From an uncultured bacterium (GTDB lineage Bacteria > Bacillota_A > Clostridia > Lachnospirales > Lachnospiraceae): DNA of 15,061 nucleotides. This document shows positions 13,528-15,061 of this stretch, in pieces; within the stretch, counting starts at the first letter, position 1, and the number at the start of each line of letters is the position of its first letter. The translations under genes were made by a program, and so were the position numbers. A model generated the notes under the pieces. It made no database searches. It was not told the origin of the DNA and was given only the letters and a program-made list of their open reading frames with translations. The stretch spans positions 1 through 15,061 of the forward strand of contig CAJMOO010000046.1 of the NCBI GenBank assembly GCA_905215045.1, given 5' to 3'.

Positions 13528-14196
13528 ATGTCTTTTATCAGTGCATTTGATGTTATGGGACCAAATATGATCGGTCCTTCAAGCTCCCACACAGCTGGGG
13601 CTGCAAGGATTGCATTTCTCGCAAGAAAAATGTTAAATAGTACACTGAAAAAAGTTCAGTTTACACTCTATGGATCTTTTGCAAAAACCTATCATGGACA
13701 CGGAACGGATCGTGCCTTATTAGGTGGGATCATGGGATTTGGAACCGACGATATGAGAATCCGCGATTCTTTCGAGATTGCAAAAGACATTGGACTTGAT
13801 TTCTCTTTTGTACCAAATGAAATAGAAACTGATATCCATCCAAATACAGTGGATATCTTAATGACAAATGAAAACGGAGATCACATCTTGATCCGTGGGG
13901 AATCTTTAGGCGGTGGAAAAGCCAGAATTTGCCGTATCAATGATGTAGAAGTTGATTTTACTGGGGAATACAGTACCTTGATCGTGATCCAGAAAGATAA
14001 ACCTGGCGTTGTTACTTATATCACAAAATGTCTGAGTGATCAGGATGTTAATATCGCTTTTATGCGTCTTTTCAGAGAATCTAAAGGAAATACAGCTTAT
14101 TCTATCGTTGAATCCGATGGGCTTCTTCCTGAAAACATCGCAGAGGAGATTAGGAAAAGCCCAAATGTCTCAGATGTTATGATCATTCAGCTGTAG
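13528..14196 (+). CDS. sdaAB: L-serine dehydratase, iron-sulfur-dependent, beta subunit
   Basis: With SdaAA it deaminates L-serine to pyruvate and ammonia in the cytoplasm, using an oxygen-sensitive [4Fe-4S] cluster instead of PLP. The 222-residue length is that of the separate beta chain. The N-terminal signature GPSSSHTAG is at 16-24, and the conserved stretch SFAKTYHGHGTDRALLGG lies at 50-67. A C-terminal ACT domain (about 150-222, beginning LIVIQKDKPGVV) may bind an amino acid as a regulator. GGAGG at 13515-13519 is 8 nt before ATG and overlaps the end of sstT, so translation of the two is tightly linked. sdaAA follows 18 nt after the stop. The subunit order is the usual one in Firmicutes. 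Confidence 0.96.
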   Translation: MSFISAFDVMGPNMIGPSSSHTAGAARIAFLARKMLNSTLKKVQFTLYGSFAKTYHGHGTDRALLGGIMGFGTDDMRIRDSFEIAKDIGLDFSFVPNEIETDIHPNTVDILMTNENGDHILIRGESLGGGKARICRINDVEVDFTGEYSTLIVIQKDKPGVVTYITKCLSDQDVNIAFMRLFRESKGNTAYSIVESDGLLPENIAEEIRKSPNVSDVMIIQL

Positions 14197-14214
14197 AAAG
14201 GAGACTGAAATATT

Positions 14215-15061
14215 ATGGATTTTAAAAACGCAAATGAATTGCTTGATTTATGTAAAAAACATGATCTTCCAATCTCCGAAGTGATGAGACAGCGTGAGAT
14301 CGTAGAAGGGGAAAAAGAAGCTGATACGGTTCATGATGCAATGGCAAGAGTTCTTGAGATCATGAAAAATGCTGCTTTTACTCCGATCAAAGAACCAGTT
14401 CGTTCCATGGGTGGACTGATCGGTGGCGAGGCAAAGAAGATTGCTTCCCGGTATCATTCTGGATTTGGAATCTGTGGTGATCTGTTAGAAAAAAGTATGA
14501 TCTATGCGATGGCGACTCTTGAGACGAATGCATCCATGGGGTTGATCGTAGCATCCCCAACCGCAGGGTCTGCCGGAATCGTTCCTGGACTTTTACTTGG
14601 GCTTCAGGAAGTTCATAAATTAGATGATGAACAGATCATTCAGGCACTGTTTAACGCCAGTGCGATCGGATATCTTGCTATGAGAAATGCAACGGTTGCA
14701 GGTGCTGTCGGCGGATGTCAGGCGGAAGTCGGTGTTGCTTCTTCGATGGCTGCTTCTGCCATTGTCGAACTGCTTGGCGGTGATCCAGAACAATGTCTTG
14801 GAGCTGCCTCTACCGTTTTAATGAATATGTTAGGTCTTGTTTGTGACCCCGTTGGCGGGTTGGTGGAATATCCATGCCAGAACCGTAATGCCGCAGGTGT
14901 TGCAAATGCGATCATCGCAGCTGAGATTTCTTTATCTGGAATCCATCAGCTCATCCCGTTTGACGAAATGTTAAACGCAATGTATATCGTTGGTAAACGA
15001 CTGCCAGCTGAACTAAGAGAAACCGCCCAGGGAGGCTGCGCTGCAACTCCTTCTGCATGTG
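14215..15061 (+). CDS. sdaAA: L-serine dehydratase, iron-sulfur-dependent, alpha subunit (3' end cut by the window)
   Basis: The catalytic, cluster-bearing subunit. A continuous frame from ATG 14215 runs to the window end, giving 282 residues; the family is about 290, so only a short tail is missing. AAAGGAG lies 11 nt before the start. The protein begins MDFKNANELLDLC. It carries the family stretches GGLIGGEAKK (66-75), ASPTAGSAGIVPG (113-125), GGCQAEVG (166-173) and CDPVGGLVE (210-218). Cysteines 168, 210 and 221 are spaced 42 and 11 residues apart, the arrangement known for the three cluster ligands of this dehydratase family. C275 and C282 are near the visible end. It forms one operon with sstT and sdaAB. 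Confidence 0.96.
   Translation, partial: MDFKNANELLDLCKKHDLPISEVMRQREIVEGEKEADTVHDAMARVLEIMKNAAFTPIKEPVRSMGGLIGGEAKKIASRYHSGFGICGDLLEKSMIYAMATLETNASMGLIVASPTAGSAGIVPGLLLGLQEVHKLDDEQIIQALFNASAIGYLAMRNATVAGAVGGCQAEVGVASSMAASAIVELLGGDPEQCLGAASTVLMNMLGLVCDPVGGLVEYPCQNRNAAGVANAIIAAEISLSGIHQLIPFDEMLNAMYIVGKRLPAELRETAQGGCAATPSAC

Noticed and set aside
1..15061. CRISPR array, tRNA/rRNA genes, insertion sequences
   Set aside because: No regularly spaced direct repeats, tRNA-like cloverleaf sequences, rRNA motifs or transposase frames were seen on either strand; a proper tRNA scan was not possible by eye.

Overview
The window looks like a chromosomal segment of a low-GC Gram-positive anaerobe, most likely a Lachnospiraceae-type Clostridia. 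Reasons: strong AGGAG-type ribosome binding sites before nearly every gene, sigmaA-type promoters with 17-bp spacers, a CIRCE heat-shock operator, the split sdaAB/sdaAA serine dehydratase, and the archaeal-like type 3 prolyl-tRNA synthetase. The genus cannot be fixed from this sequence alone.

Layout: (1) 1-3592, minus strand: proS, then cca, which overlaps by 4 nt a membrane-anchored glycerophosphodiester phosphodiesterase gene whose 3' end appears frameshifted close to the window edge. (2) 3725-5059, plus strand: a MATE-family exporter divergent from proS, with overlapping promoters. (3) 5183-7015, minus strand: an iron-dependent lactaldehyde/propanediol oxidoreductase (fucO type) and an upstream TetR-family regulator. 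Between them are two matching 22-bp dyads, TTACA-N12-TGTAA, next to a clear promoter. (4) 7148-8908, minus strand: a heat-shock operon of a small Hsp20 chaperone and a zinc-finger-less (CbpA/type II) DnaJ, from a CIRCE-controlled promoter with a roughly 165-nt leader. (5) 8951-11206: an accessory patch. It holds a C-terminal remnant of a YczE/YitT-like membrane protein on the plus strand and a two-gene minus-strand operon, visibly more AT-rich than its surroundings, coding for an ABC-type ATPase and an HNH endonuclease. This pair matches the layout of the Septu (PtuA/PtuB) anti-phage system. (6) 11253-15061: a LysR regulator divergent from a serine catabolism operon (SstT-like symporter, sdaAB, sdaAA, the last cut by the window end). 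Two identical TGAA-N5-TTCA boxes lie 31 bp apart in the divergent promoter region.

How the genes work together: sstT-sdaAB-sdaAA would import L-serine and deaminate it to pyruvate and ammonia, probably under the LysR protein. FucO would reduce lactaldehyde to 1,2-propanediol (or the reverse) under the neighbouring TetR. Hsp20 and DnaJ would hold and hand over unfolded proteins under HrcA. The ATPase/HNH pair is the best candidate for a specialised system; it belongs to a known class of defence modules, and nothing seen here proves a wholly new one. No tRNA, rRNA, CRISPR array, IS element or replication origin was recognised.
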